Assembly (NCBI GenBank): GCA_025353745.1
Contig: JANXOE010000215.1
Span: 1-43,293 of the forward strand
DNA: 43,293 nucleotides
Source: Hymenobacter sp.
GTDB taxonomy: Bacteria > Bacteroidota > Bacteroidia > Cytophagales > Hymenobacteraceae
Direction of reading: 5' to 3'
The notes beneath the pieces are model-generated. The model was not told where the DNA came from. It did no database searches and saw nothing but the letters and a program-made list of their open reading frames with translations. How positions within the stretch are numbered: the first letter of the stretch is position 1; each line of letters opens with the position of its first letter. This document shows positions 1-9,343 of the stretch, one piece after another. The position numbers were made by a program, and so were the translations under genes.

Positions 1-1007
1 ACCGGGCCCTGGCCGAGATGCAGCGCCTGGGCATTACCCCGATTCTGGACCTGATGCACTTCGGGGTGCCCGACTGGGTGGGCAACTTCCAGAACCCCGA
101 GTTGCCGGTGCATTTCGCGGCCTACTGCGAAGCCGTGGCCCGGCGCTACCCCTGGGTGCGCTACTACACGCCGGTGAACGAGATTTACGTAACGGCCAAG
201 ATGAGCGCCAAGGACGGCCTCTGGAACGAGCAGCTCCGGTCCGACAAGGCCTTCGTGACGGCCCTCAAGCACTTGGTGGCGGCCAGCATCATGGGCACGC
301 AGCGCATCGCCAAGCACCGGCCCGATTGCGTGATCGTGCAGAGCGAGTCCGCTGAGTTCACGCACGAGCTGCGCGCCGAGCACACGCCCGAGGTGCAGCT
401 CCAGAACAAGCTGCGCTTCGCCTCGCTCGATTTGCTGTACGCCCACCACCCCGAGGGCGAAGTTCTCAACTACTTATACGACAACGGCATGACCCGCCGC
501 GAGTACGACTGGTTCATGGCCGGCGAGCCGCCCGGCTACCAGATCATGGGCAACGACTACTACGGCCGCAACGAGAAAATCATGCTGCCCGACGGCACCG
601 TCGTCACCAGCATGGACGTGCTGGGCTGGTACAACATCACCCACGACTACTACCAGCGCTACAAAAAGCCGGTGATGCACACCGAAACCAACGTACTCGA
701 AGCCAAAGACGCCCCCACCTGGCTCTGGAAGCAGTGGGTGAACGTCCTGCGCATGCGCCAGGAAGGCGTGCCGGTGCTGGGCTTCACGTGGTACTCGCTC
801 ATCGACCAGATTGATTGGGACAAAGGCCTGGGGCGCAAGGTGGGCACCGTGAACCCGTGCGGCCTTTACGACCTCGACCGCCGGCCCCGGCCCGTGGCCG
901 AAGCCTACCGGATGCTGCTCCGCGAGTACGGCCAGATCACCATCGTGCCCCACGGCGAGCTGTTTGAGGTGACCGAACGGCCGGCTACGCTCAAGGTAGA
1001 AGTATAG
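1..1007 (+). CDS. Glycoside hydrolase family 1 (beta-glucosidase-like), 5' end missing
   Basis: C-terminal part of a GH1 (COG2723) retaining beta-glycosidase that hydrolyses beta-linked glucosides or galactosides. The frame is open from the left edge (RALAEMQRLG...), so the true start lies outside the window and the Met at base 18 is internal. Visible motifs are DLMHFGVPDW, the acid/base region YYTPVNEIYV (Glu of NE), a nucleophile-region HTETN where classical members have TENG, and GFTWYSLIDQIDWD near the C-terminus, matching the family's WSLxDNFEW region. The substrate cannot be told. It converges on the secreted protein that ends at 1112. The TETN variant suggests a divergent GH1 branch. 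Confidence 0.85.
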   Translation, partial: RALAEMQRLGITPILDLMHFGVPDWVGNFQNPELPVHFAAYCEAVARRYPWVRYYTPVNEIYVTAKMSAKDGLWNEQLRSDKAFVTALKHLVAASIMGTQRIAKHRPDCVIVQSESAEFTHELRAEHTPEVQLQNKLRFASLDLLYAHHPEGEVLNYLYDNGMTRREYDWFMAGEPPGYQIMGNDYYGRNEKIMLPDGTVVTSMDVLGWYNITHDYYQRYKKPVMHTETNVLEAKDAPTWLWKQWVNVLRMRQEGVPVLGFTWYSLIDQIDWDKGLGRKVGTVNPCGLYDLDRRPRPVAEAYRMLLREYGQITIVPHGELFEVTERPATLKVEV

Positions 1008-1111
1008 CCGGGGCCCCGGCTGGCCTTGCAGGGCCCCCGGGCCAAGCCCCCGCTTTTGCCCCGGGTGGGCCGGAGCGCAGGCGGGGGCCTGGCCGTTGCG
1101 GCAGGGAAAAG

Positions 1112-3847
1112 CTAGTTTTTGATCAGCTTGAGGGTTCGCGGGCCGGCGGCGGTTTGCAGCTGCGCCAGGTACACGCCGGCGGGCGCGGCGCTCAGGTCGC
1201 AGCGGAGGCTGCCGGATTGGCCCGCGGCAGGCAACAGGTGCAGCACCCGGGCCCCGCGCGCGTCGAACACGTCGGCGCGCAGCACGGGGCCGGCGGCCGT
1301 CAGCTCGAAAACGCCCGTGCTGGGGTTGGGCGCGGCGGAGGCCGTGGCGTTGCCGGCCGCGGGGGCCGTGCCCAGCGCGAGCACCGACGAGGCCATTTGG
1401 ATGTCGCCGCCCAAGGGCCCGGTGCCGGTCATCTCCCGGATGTTGTCGGCCCCGTCGACGCGCCAGCGGTGCAAGCCGCCGTGAATGGCCTCGTCGACGC
1501 AGTACACATAAAGCTTGTTGCCGGCCCGCGCCATGAACATGGTGGCGATGTTGTTAGCGAAGCCGGCCACGGCCTGGCGCCGGTCTTTGAACTGGGCACT
1601 GCCGTCGTTGGCTTGCCCGAACTGGCCCACAAACAGGCCGTCGTCGTAGTAGTGCATCCACTGGCTGGAAAAGCTGCCGTTCTGCCCGTCGTAGCCGTAC
1701 ACCACGTTGCGGCCTTCGGCAAACACGCTCACGCCGTTGTGGCCCCCAAAGGCGTCCACGTCCGGGAACGTGCCCTGGCCGTCCGGGGCCGTGATTTGCC
1801 CGCCGGGGCTGGCGTTCCACAGCCAATCGCCGGAATTTAGCTTGATGCCGCCCAAGTGCATGCTCGGCCCGCTGTGGTTGGCCTGCGGGTTGAACGACAC
1901 GAGCACCCCCGATTCGGTGATGGGCAGGCGGTTGGTCATGCCCCAGGCGTAGTTGGCCACCGGGTCCTGGCTGTGCCGGTAGTCGGTGCTGCTCACGTTG
2001 GCCGAGCCCAGCAGGGCAGCAGGCCCCCACTGGGGATTGCCGGCCGCATCGAATCCGGCCAGGGCCTGGCGGTAGCCTTTTTGCACGTTGTTGGCCACGG
2101 TCAGGCCCACGTCCCAGTAGCGCAGGTCGCCGTTGGCGTAGAGGTTGTGGGCCTTGCCGCCGTCGTACCAATCCGACACCTGCACGCCGGTCAGGCGCAG
2201 CGGGCCCTGGGCGGGCAGCTCCACGATGGCCAACTGCTTGGGGCTGGACGTGTTGCCGTCGGAAACCTGCCCGTAGGTGCGGCCGTTGCTCAGCGTCACC
2301 ACCGTGTTGAAAGGCGTGAACCGCTTCCAGTCGAGGCCGGCGGCCCAGTTCTTTACCAGCTTCCAGCTGCTGCCGCCCGTAGCGCTGGGGTCGCCCGGCT
2401 GCAGCGCTTGGGTGTTGTCGACCCGAAATTCCAACCAATCGCTGAACACCCGGCTCGGATTGTTGGGGTCGACGGTGGTGTGGTGCTTGTCGGCGATGTA
2501 AGCAATTTGCTCCAGGTACGCCCGGTTGGCCGCGAAATGCAGCAGCCGGCAGTTGCCGCGGTCGCCGAGCCAAAACGAGCCATCGGCCGCAAACGCCACG
2601 AAGGCCGTTTCGGTCCCAGCCGGGTCGCGGTCGGTAGCGTCGTAGTCGAGCGGGTCCTGGTCCAGGAAGAAAAACTTATCGTTGGTCACGTCCGGCCCGT
2701 TGGTGGCGTAGCCGCCGGCCTGCCCGTAGGTCCACTGCACCGCGCCGGTGCGCGTGTAGGCCTTCACCTGCTGGCTACTGCCGCCGTCGGCCACCAGCAC
2801 CAAATCGTCGTTGGCCGGGTCTACGGCCACGCCCAGGGCGCCTACCACGCCGGGCAGCGTGTTTTGCAGCTGAAAATCGGGGGCTTGCGCCGAGAGGCCG
2901 GCGTTGTGGTACCGGCTCACGGCCCCGGCGCTAATAACCCACAAATCGCCGTTGGGCGCAAATGCCAGCCGGCCGGGTTGGGCCACGGCCAAGGCGCCCA
3001 GCGCCGCGCCGCTCGTTTTATCGAACAGCCGCACCACGCCCAGGCGGCCGTGGGCCACGGCCAGCACGTTGCCCGTTTTTTGCACCGCCAGCCCGGAAAT
3101 GGCTTGCTGCCGGGAAAAGGCGGCGTTGCGCCGGCCTTTCTGCTGCACCAGATCGACGACGCCGTAGTAGATATTACTACCCAGAAACTGCACGTTTTGG
3201 CCCTTCGGCAAGGGCATTCCGCCGCTGGTAGACACCCGGTTGGCCACCACAAAGCTGGAGTTGTCGGGGTCCCAGCCGCTGTTGTTGGAGGCAGAATAAT
3301 ACGCCACCCCATCGGTGGCCACCGCCACCCAGGTATCGTTGCGGTCGGGGCCCTGGGCCTCGGGGGCCACCTGCGGGGTTTTGGTATTGAAGCGCTTCAT
3401 GGCCGGGCCACCTTCGTTGTAGCCCAGTGCCACAAACCCGTCGGTGTCGGTGAAGGCCGCATCGTATATCCCCACGTAGCTCCGCCACACGTCGCGGGTG
3501 AAGCTGGCCGACGTGTTTCCTACCACGCCTTCCCACACGTAGCGCACGTTGTGTGTCAGCACTTTCACTTGGTAGTTGCCCGCGGGCACGGCGTGGCCGT
3601 CGTCGTCGAGGCCGTCCCAAATGGCTTGGTGGGGCCCAGCTGCGTAATCGGCACGGCGCCACAGCGTGCGGAGCAGCGTGCCATTGGCTGCGTACACGCC
3701 CGCGCTCGTCGAATAGCTGCGGCCCAGTGTGAAATTAATGGTAGTCGGGGCCCCGCCCGAGCCCTGTGCCCGGACGGCGGGGCCACCCAGGGCCCCCAAT
3801 AAGACTAATAGCCCCGCCAAACGCGGAGACGAAGGTGAATGCCGCAT
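1112..3847 (-). CDS. Secreted T9SS cargo protein with FlgD-like Ig and beta-propeller-like region
   Basis: A 911-residue protein predicted to be exported by Sec and then by the type IX system. I chose ATG 3847 because it starts a clean signal peptide (MRHSPSSPRLAGLLVLLGALGGPAVRAQ); the frame runs 24 codons further upstream without signal character. Residues about 37-100 look like a FlgD-type Ig domain (WDGLDDDGHAVPAGNYQVKV). The middle (about 150-800) has many short repeats of the NHL/propeller kind (GALGVAVDPANDDLVLVADG, ISGLAVQKTGNVLAVAHG). The last ~73 residues are a type A sorting domain beginning APNPSTG and ending LKLIKN. The neighbouring glycosidase hints at carbohydrate-related work, but the function is unknown. 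Confidence 0.85.
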   Translation of the reverse strand: MRHSPSSPRLAGLLVLLGALGGPAVRAQGSGGAPTTINFTLGRSYSTSAGVYAANGTLLRTLWRRADYAAGPHQAIWDGLDDDGHAVPAGNYQVKVLTHNVRYVWEGVVGNTSASFTRDVWRSYVGIYDAAFTDTDGFVALGYNEGGPAMKRFNTKTPQVAPEAQGPDRNDTWVAVATDGVAYYSASNNSGWDPDNSSFVVANRVSTSGGMPLPKGQNVQFLGSNIYYGVVDLVQQKGRRNAAFSRQQAISGLAVQKTGNVLAVAHGRLGVVRLFDKTSGAALGALAVAQPGRLAFAPNGDLWVISAGAVSRYHNAGLSAQAPDFQLQNTLPGVVGALGVAVDPANDDLVLVADGGSSQQVKAYTRTGAVQWTYGQAGGYATNGPDVTNDKFFFLDQDPLDYDATDRDPAGTETAFVAFAADGSFWLGDRGNCRLLHFAANRAYLEQIAYIADKHHTTVDPNNPSRVFSDWLEFRVDNTQALQPGDPSATGGSSWKLVKNWAAGLDWKRFTPFNTVVTLSNGRTYGQVSDGNTSSPKQLAIVELPAQGPLRLTGVQVSDWYDGGKAHNLYANGDLRYWDVGLTVANNVQKGYRQALAGFDAAGNPQWGPAALLGSANVSSTDYRHSQDPVANYAWGMTNRLPITESGVLVSFNPQANHSGPSMHLGGIKLNSGDWLWNASPGGQITAPDGQGTFPDVDAFGGHNGVSVFAEGRNVVYGYDGQNGSFSSQWMHYYDDGLFVGQFGQANDGSAQFKDRRQAVAGFANNIATMFMARAGNKLYVYCVDEAIHGGLHRWRVDGADNIREMTGTGPLGGDIQMASSVLALGTAPAAGNATASAAPNPSTGVFELTAAGPVLRADVFDARGARVLHLLPAAGQSGSLRCDLSAAPAGVYLAQLQTAAGPRTLKLIKN

Positions 3848-3900
3848 AGCTGTATAGAAAAATAATGATCGCAGTGGCTTAGTGCCACCCTTACAGGGGG

Positions 3901-3908
3901 CAAATCTA
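3901..3908 (-). promoter_or_regulatory. -7 element for the T9SS cargo gene
   Basis: On the minus strand this reads TAGATTTG, matching the Bacteroidota -7 consensus TAnnTTTG about 53 bases upstream of ATG 3847. No TTG lies at the expected -33 spacing. The short leader between can form a small GTGGC/GCCAC hairpin. Confidence 0.4.
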
Positions 3909-4642
3909 AACTCCCCCAATAATTATATATTACCAATATTTTGGCTTTACCAAATTTTATGATAAGAATGTAATTCTATCGTAAAAAATCCTATTAAAAA
4001 ACTCATAAAACGTTTAATTAGCAACATTTTTCTTCAAAACACAATAATAATTATCATTATTTATAAGATTTTATTTAATTTTATTCAATGTATAATTGTA
4101 TAATTTTTATATAATCACAGGATTTAACCCGACATATTGTTGAGAGGGCCTCTTGGTGCGCACCGCTGAAGCAAACCAAGAGCGCCCGACGCGCCCGGAC
4201 CCGTTCGCTCAGCTTGAGCTCAACAGTAGGGCCCCGGGCCGGACACGCCGCAGCCAAGACTGGCCCAAAGCAGCATTTCCTGCATTGGCAATCTGACAAG
4301 AACCATAAAATAAATTCGAAAGGTGAAATCGCGGATTTGGATAAGTCGCCGCGTATGGGCACCGGTCGGCCCAGTTTGTTGGGGCCGAGGGCAGCCCTTG
4401 CAATGCCAACGATTGCCTCAGGTTTTAGGACATTCTGCAATACTGAACAAAATAACAATTATATTATTGGTTTTCAAATACTTATTCAATAATTTTATTA
4501 TTTTAAGATCTAATATGAACATCGGGGACGTATGGTAGCGGCCGGTGCTGAAGCGGACAGTAGTGCCCTTGCGAAATACAATTTTTATAATAATTATTTA
4601 CAGAATATTTTTATTAAAATACCGCGATAGTGAATTATTTAC
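3909..4642. other. AT-rich non-coding gap with a GC-rich foldable island
   Basis: No convincing gene lies between the T9SS cargo gene and the polysaccharide cluster. Bases about 3905-4135 and 4440-4700 are very AT-rich for this genome. An island at 4138-4225 is GC-rich and self-complementary: GGGC+CTCTTGGT (4146-4157) pairs with ACCAAGAG+GCCC (4175-4187, one bulged C), inside TGTTGAG (4138-4144) / CTCAACA (4219-4225). This could be a structured RNA or a remnant of foreign DNA. Open frames here show no recognisable protein. Confidence 0.35.
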
Positions 4643-4672
4643 TTGACAAAAGACAACCCGTGACTATATTTG
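4643..4672 (+). promoter_or_regulatory. Promoter of the exopolysaccharide cluster
   Basis: TTG at 4643-4645, then 19 bases, then TATATTTG at 4665-4672. Both match the Bacteroidota sigma-ABfr consensus (TTG ... TAnnTTTG) with correct spacing. Transcription would start near 4679 and leave a leader of about 225 bases before ATG 4904. The 13-mer TGACTATATTTGC at 4661-4673 recurs at 15631-15643. Confidence 0.65.
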
Positions 4673-4903
4673 CTGTATAAGGAGTTATCAAATATTTTTT
4701 TGGATTCAGTGCAGTAAATAGTACTAATCCAAGCCACAAACGTACCCGGGGCTCAGTTCCGGTTCACAAGTCGGCTTCGCATCGCCGGCTACTCCGACGC
4801 GTGCATCGCCTTGCCTTGCAGGCCCTCTGCAACCTTGTTGCCTTTTCACATCCTGTCATCGCCGCCTTTGAAATTAACTTTCTACAACGCAACATTCTCA
4901 GCA

Positions 4904-5581
4904 ATGGAGTATAACCTTCTGCTCTCCGAAAACAAGCGCTCGGCTACTACCTACGAAGGGCACCGCGCCACCAAAACCCGCCCGGTGCGGGCGCTTCCCA
5001 TCAAGCGGACCTTTGACGTAGTGTTTGCTTTTTTGGTAGTGGCTCTGCTGCTGAGCTGGCTGGTCCCGCTGATAGCCCTCATCATCAAGCTTGAATCCAA
5101 GGGCCCGGTGTTTTTTAAGCAGTTGCGCACTGGCAAAGACAACCAGCCGTTCTATTGCTTTAAATTCCGGAGCATGCAGGTCAACGACGAGGCCCACCAC
5201 CGGCAAGCCAGCAAAGGGGACGCACGCATCACGCGGGTCGGGGCCTTCATCCGCAAGACCAACATCGACGAATTGCCGCAGTTCATCAACGTGCTCCGGG
5301 GCGAAATGTCCATCGTTGGCCCGCGCCCCCACATGCTCAAGCACACGGAGGAATACTCCCAGGTGGTGAGCGGCTTCATGCAGCGCCACACCGTTACGCC
5401 CGGCATCACGGGCTTGGCGCAGGTGCGGGGCTTCCGGGGCGAAACGAAGGAAACCATCGCGATGGTCAAGCGCGTGGAGCTCGACATCTGGTATATCGAA
5501 AATCGGTCGTTTCTGCTTGATTTGGAAATAGTGGCCATGACGGTGGTACAGGCGGTCAAAGGCAACGAGAATGCTTTTTGA
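4904..5581 (+). CDS. Undecaprenyl-phosphate sugar phosphotransferase (WcaJ/PglC-type)
   Basis: A 225-residue initiating enzyme that transfers a sugar-1-phosphate to undecaprenyl phosphate on the inner membrane, the first step in building the repeat unit. ATG 4904 is chosen over an in-frame TTG upstream because family homology begins soon after it. Motifs: KRTFDVVFA leading into one hydrophobic segment (about 34-60), GPVFFKQLRTG, FYCFKFRSM, the catalytic-type Asp-Glu of NIDELPQFINVL, MSIVGPRP, and PGITGLAQVRG. It has only the catalytic half, without the long N-terminal four-helix domain of WbaP/WcaJ, so it is the short monotopic form. It is the first gene of the cluster, separated from the next by a 512-base gap. 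Confidence 0.9.
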   Translation: MEYNLLLSENKRSATTYEGHRATKTRPVRALPIKRTFDVVFAFLVVALLLSWLVPLIALIIKLESKGPVFFKQLRTGKDNQPFYCFKFRSMQVNDEAHHRQASKGDARITRVGAFIRKTNIDELPQFINVLRGEMSIVGPRPHMLKHTEEYSQVVSGFMQRHTVTPGITGLAQVRGFRGETKETIAMVKRVELDIWYIENRSFLLDLEIVAMTVVQAVKGNENAF

Positions 5582-5983
5582 GCGTGACGCGCACAATTAA
5601 AGTTAAAGTACCAAACCGGCTGATGCCCTGGGCCGGAGCACAACGCCGTTCCGTCCAATTTAAGCCCGACAGGTTCTTGTTTTGGGCCGCAGACCACATG
5701 CCCCGCCGCTGATGCCCAACGCTCGTTTGCCGTTCCAGCCAACGCCTTAGGGCGCGGGCTCGCGGCGGACGGGCGTTGGGCATCGCCGGGGGTGGTGCCC
5801 GGCGGGCGCGTGAGTATTTGGCGGCGGACGGCGGCCTGAAAGAAGGCCAGAACCGCAAACGCCCGACTTTGGCCCGCACAGGTCTCCGGCGCTCGGAATG
5901 CCAGGGCCCCGGCATCTCTTCGCTATTGGCATGCCGCTGGCTTACGCCGACCCCACCTTACGCCAGGTGTCTAGTTGATAACG
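5582..5983. other. Gap inside the polysaccharide cluster with a 12-bp inverted repeat
   Basis: There is no supported gene here. GATGCCCAACGC at 5711-5722 is perfectly inverted as GCGTTGGGCATC at 5773-5784, around a 50-base GC-rich loop. There is no T-run directly after, so it is not a standard terminator. Translated frames match nothing I recognise. Confidence 0.4.
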
Positions 5984-6011
5984 TTGGTATTAGATTTTTT
6001 TGATATCTTTA
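5984..6011 (+). promoter_or_regulatory. Possible second promoter, upstream of the export genes
   Basis: TTG at 5984-5986, 17 bases, then TATCTTTA at 6004-6011, one base off TAnnTTTG. It lies 83 bases upstream of ATG 6094 and would let the export genes be transcribed apart from the initiating transferase. Confidence 0.35.
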
Positions 6012-6093
6012 GGAGGCCGCGCTTCAGCCAGTTTTTACGGCTCACGCAACCTTGATTCCACAGTCCAATTTATCAATTTTAACCCTGCCCTGT

Positions 6094-6924
6094 ATGTTCG
6101 CAAAAAATACAAAAACCACGATTTTTCCTTTCACCGGGCATTTAAAATCTGTACTTTTTCTGACGATAATTTTTTTGGCATCATGCACTACCGGACGAAA
6201 CCTCGTCTACTTCAGTGACCTGAAAAGCGAGGCTTCGAACCAAACCCCTGTCGCAAACAACATAGAGCCCAAAATTCAAACCGACGATTTGTTGGGCATC
6301 GTCGTAAGCAGCCAGAACGCCGAATCTAACCTGCTCTTCAACAGCGGCATGTTATTACCAGCCGGCCCCATAGCCGGAGCCAACGCAGCGGCCAGTCGAC
6401 CGAGTGAAGGCTACTTGGTGGATTCAAACGGGGAAATCAATTTCCCAATCGTGGGAAAAATAAAGCTGGCCGGCCTGACGAAGGAGGAGGCAACCGATAA
6501 AATCACCGGTATTATCGGGAAATCCGTAAAAATGCCCATTATAACCGTCCGGTACTTAAATTTTCGGGTCACAGTCATCGGCGAGGTAAGCAAGCCCGCT
6601 AGCTTCATCGTGCCAACCGAAAAAATCAACCTTTTGGAAGCTTTGGGGCTGGCCGGCGACATGACCGCGTATGGGCGACGCGACAATGTATTGATCATCA
6701 GGGAAAAAAATAACATTCGGAGCACTACGCGCGTCAACTTAAATAATAAGGCCCTGCTGAATTCTCCGTATTTTTATTTACAGCAGAATGACATAGTGTA
6801 CGTAGAGCCGGACAAAGTCAAGGCCTTGCAAGTCAGCGCCCGAAATACCAATCTGCCTATTTATCTGTCTTTTATTTCCCTCGCAGCCATTTTGCTCGCC
6901 AATTTCCGCTATCTCCGCAATTAA
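6094..6924 (+). CDS. Polysaccharide export lipoprotein, Wza-like
   Basis: A 276-residue outer-membrane/periplasmic export protein of the Wza (Poly_export/SLBB) family that would form the channel for the polymer. ATG 6094 gives a lipoprotein signal: the hydrophobic segment SVLFLTIIFLASC ends in a lipobox with Cys near residue 32. The Poly_export domain follows (IQTDDLLGIVVSS ... YLVDSNGEINFPIVGKIKLAG), then an SLBB-type domain (VTVIGEVSKPASFIVPTEKI). A single hydrophobic helix sits at the C-terminus (PIYLSFISLAAILLANF), as is usual in Bacteroidota members. It is 17 bases from the co-polymerase gene, so the two are co-transcribed. GC content is visibly lower than in the glycosyltransferase genes downstream. 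Confidence 0.9.
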   Translation: MFAKNTKTTIFPFTGHLKSVLFLTIIFLASCTTGRNLVYFSDLKSEASNQTPVANNIEPKIQTDDLLGIVVSSQNAESNLLFNSGMLLPAGPIAGANAAASRPSEGYLVDSNGEINFPIVGKIKLAGLTKEEATDKITGIIGKSVKMPIITVRYLNFRVTVIGEVSKPASFIVPTEKINLLEALGLAGDMTAYGRRDNVLIIREKNNIRSTTRVNLNNKALLNSPYFYLQQNDIVYVEPDKVKALQVSARNTNLPIYLSFISLAAILLANFRYLRN

Positions 6925-6941
6925 ATTAATAAGCATTCGCC

Positions 6942-9281
6942 ATGGAAATGTTTCCACTTGAGTCTGAGCAGTCCAACGCCAAAAGCATCGGCGCCATTCT
7001 TGCCGGTTACCTGCGGTATTGGTATTGGTTTTTGCTGGGCGCGTTGATTGCCATTGGCTGCACTTTCATGTATTTGCGCTACTTGGCGGTGCCCCAGTAC
7101 TACGTTACCAGCGTCTTGCTGGTTAAAAACAACAAATCGGCCCCCGATTTGTCAGGAGCTGGAAAATTTGCAGCGTCCGACATGCCGCAGCAAACGAAAA
7201 GTGTAGACGACGAAATAGAAGTTTTAAAAGCAAAAAGTTTAATGCTGCGCGTAGTGACCGAGTTGTCGCTGAACACCAGCTATTATATCAAGGGCCGGTT
7301 TAAGGACGTGGAAGTTTATGAAAAATACTTGCCTATAAAGTTGATCGTTAATAACTTGGATTCTACCGCTTACGACAAAACGGTCATCGTTCAGTTGACG
7401 TCCAATAATTCTTTCCGCTTGGATGAGCATACTGGCGGTGTGCACAGCTACGAGTTTGGCCAGCAGATTACCCGGCCTTACGGCACGTTTACAATTGTTT
7501 CGACGCCTGATTTCGCTAAATTTCAACATTCCAAGGACAAGAAAATCATTATTCGCTTCCGCAACCCCCACGACCTCGTAGCCCAGTTCAGCTACAACCT
7601 GGTGGTGGCGCCCGTGAAAAAAGAAAGCAACGCCTTGCGTGTGAGCTTGGTGGAAGCATTGCCCGAACGAGGCATAGCCATCATCAACAAGCTGTTGGAA
7701 GACTACAACAAGGAGGCCCTGGAAGACAAGAATCTGATGGCCACAGGTACCATTGCTTTTCTCGACAATCGCCTGCGCAATCTCACGGCCGAGCTGAACG
7801 GCGTAGAGAAAAATGTGGAGCAGTACAAGCGCCAGAACGAAGTGGCCGACGAAAGCTCCCAAGCCACGAACTACGTGGCGCAAGCCAGCGACAATAGCCA
7901 AAAGCTGAACGACTGGGCCACTCAGATAGATGTGCTTGAATCGATTGAAGACTACCTCAAGCAGGGCAACGGCCAGTCGCAGATGGTGCCCAGCACATTG
8001 GGCATCCAGGACCAAACGTTGCTGGGGCTCATCACCAAGTTCAACGACTTGCAGATGGAGCGCGAACGAATGCTGCGCACCAGCGAGCCCGGCAACCCGC
8101 TCGTGGTGACCATGAACGAGCAGATTGCCAATTTGCGGTCCAACATTCTGGAAAACCTGCGCAACATCAAAAACGGACTAACCATCACAAGCAACCGACT
8201 GAGGGCCAGCTCGCGCCAGTTTTCTTCGCGCATCCGCAACGTGCCGGTGATCCAGCGCGAGCTGTTGGAAATCAGCCGCCAGCAGGCCATCAAACAAACC
8301 TTGTACGAGTACCTGCTGCAAAAGCGGGAAGAGGCGGCCCTGGTGCTGGCGGCCACCATTTCCAATTCGCGCGTCATCGACCAGGCGATGCTGATGGACC
8401 CGTACCCCATCAGCCCCAACAAGCAGCTGCTGTACCTGGTGGCGCTAATGGTGGGCCTGGCCGTGCCGTTTGGCGGCATTTATATGAAAGGCCAGCTCAA
8501 CGACAAGGTGCAAATCCGCCAGGATGTGGAACAGCTGACGCGCACGCCCATTCTGGGCGAGTTGGCCCACCACACCGGCGGCACCCTGGCCGTGACCAAG
8601 AACAACCGCAGCCCAACCGCCGAGACGTTCCGCTTTATTCGCGCCAACCTATCATTTGCAGCCGGGGGCCGCGAAAACAAGGTGTTGCTGGTGACGTCGG
8701 GCATGGGCGGCGAAGGCAAAACTTTTTTCAGCATCAACCTGGGAGCCAGCCTGGTGCTGGCGGGCCAGCGGGTAGTTTTGCTGGAGTTGGACCTGCGCAA
8801 GCCGGCCCTGTCGCAAGAACTCGACCTGACGGCTGGACCCGGTCTGACGGACTACATTGTTTCGAACAGCGTGTCGGTTCACGATCTGGTGAAGGCCTCC
8901 AACAAAGTACCCGGCCTGATGGTGGTCAGCTCGGGGCCCATTCCGCCCAACCCGGCCGAGCTGATGATGTCGCCGAAGCTGGCCCACCTGATAGCCGAGC
9001 TGCGGCAAAGCTTCGACTACGTCATCATCGACACCGCACCCGTGGGCTTGGTGGCCGACGCCCTGGGCCTGAGCCCGCTGGTGGACTCGTCCATTTACAT
9101 GGTGCGCTACAATTACACTTACAAAAAGCAGTTGGCCACCGTTGACAACATTTACCGGACCAACTCGCTCAATCACATTGTGATTGTGTTGAACGACGCC
9201 CCTGGCACCGAAACCTACGGCTACGGCTACGGTGAGCCAACTGCTAAAAATGCTGATAACCCGGTTATCGTAAAAGTATAG
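6942..9281 (+). CDS. Polysaccharide co-polymerase with tyrosine autokinase domain, Wzc-like
   Basis: A 779-residue inner-membrane protein that controls chain length and couples polymerisation to export. It has a first TM at about 25-48 after a short cytoplasmic N-terminus, a Wzz-type periplasmic domain with a long coiled-coil (about 260-420), a second TM at about 503-525 preceded by the proline-rich PYPISPNKQ, then a cytoplasmic BY-kinase. The kinase shows Walker A SGMGGEGKT (about 585), Walker A' LLELDLRKP (about 610) and Walker B YVIIDTAP (about 692). The C-terminal tail carries only a small tyrosine cluster (YGYGYG), the likely autophosphorylation site. It follows the Wza-like gene directly, the standard pairing. 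Confidence 0.9.
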   Translation: MEMFPLESEQSNAKSIGAILAGYLRYWYWFLLGALIAIGCTFMYLRYLAVPQYYVTSVLLVKNNKSAPDLSGAGKFAASDMPQQTKSVDDEIEVLKAKSLMLRVVTELSLNTSYYIKGRFKDVEVYEKYLPIKLIVNNLDSTAYDKTVIVQLTSNNSFRLDEHTGGVHSYEFGQQITRPYGTFTIVSTPDFAKFQHSKDKKIIIRFRNPHDLVAQFSYNLVVAPVKKESNALRVSLVEALPERGIAIINKLLEDYNKEALEDKNLMATGTIAFLDNRLRNLTAELNGVEKNVEQYKRQNEVADESSQATNYVAQASDNSQKLNDWATQIDVLESIEDYLKQGNGQSQMVPSTLGIQDQTLLGLITKFNDLQMERERMLRTSEPGNPLVVTMNEQIANLRSNILENLRNIKNGLTITSNRLRASSRQFSSRIRNVPVIQRELLEISRQQAIKQTLYEYLLQKREEAALVLAATISNSRVIDQAMLMDPYPISPNKQLLYLVALMVGLAVPFGGIYMKGQLNDKVQIRQDVEQLTRTPILGELAHHTGGTLAVTKNNRSPTAETFRFIRANLSFAAGGRENKVLLVTSGMGGEGKTFFSINLGASLVLAGQRVVLLELDLRKPALSQELDLTAGPGLTDYIVSNSVSVHDLVKASNKVPGLMVVSSGPIPPNPAELMMSPKLAHLIAELRQSFDYVIIDTAPVGLVADALGLSPLVDSSIYMVRYNYTYKKQLATVDNIYRTNSLNHIVIVLNDAPGTETYGYGYGEPTAKNADNPVIVKV

Positions 9282-9343
9282 CCGCGGGCGGCGCTAGCAT
9301 TGGCCCTTGTTATGCTACCGGCCCCGCCATTATCCTTGTGTTT

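Noticed and set aside
1154..3802. Long open frames on the + strand opposite the T9SS cargo gene, and similar antisense frames throughout
   Set aside because: They are low-complexity (His, Val, Gly or Arg, Ala, Pro rich), lack domains, and arise because GC-rich codons leave few stops in other frames. The minus-strand protein has a signal peptide and sorting domain.
4081..4538. Small proteins on both strands of the AT-rich gap
   Set aside because: No start context, no hydrophobic or domain pattern, and no consistent codon use. Better explained as non-coding.
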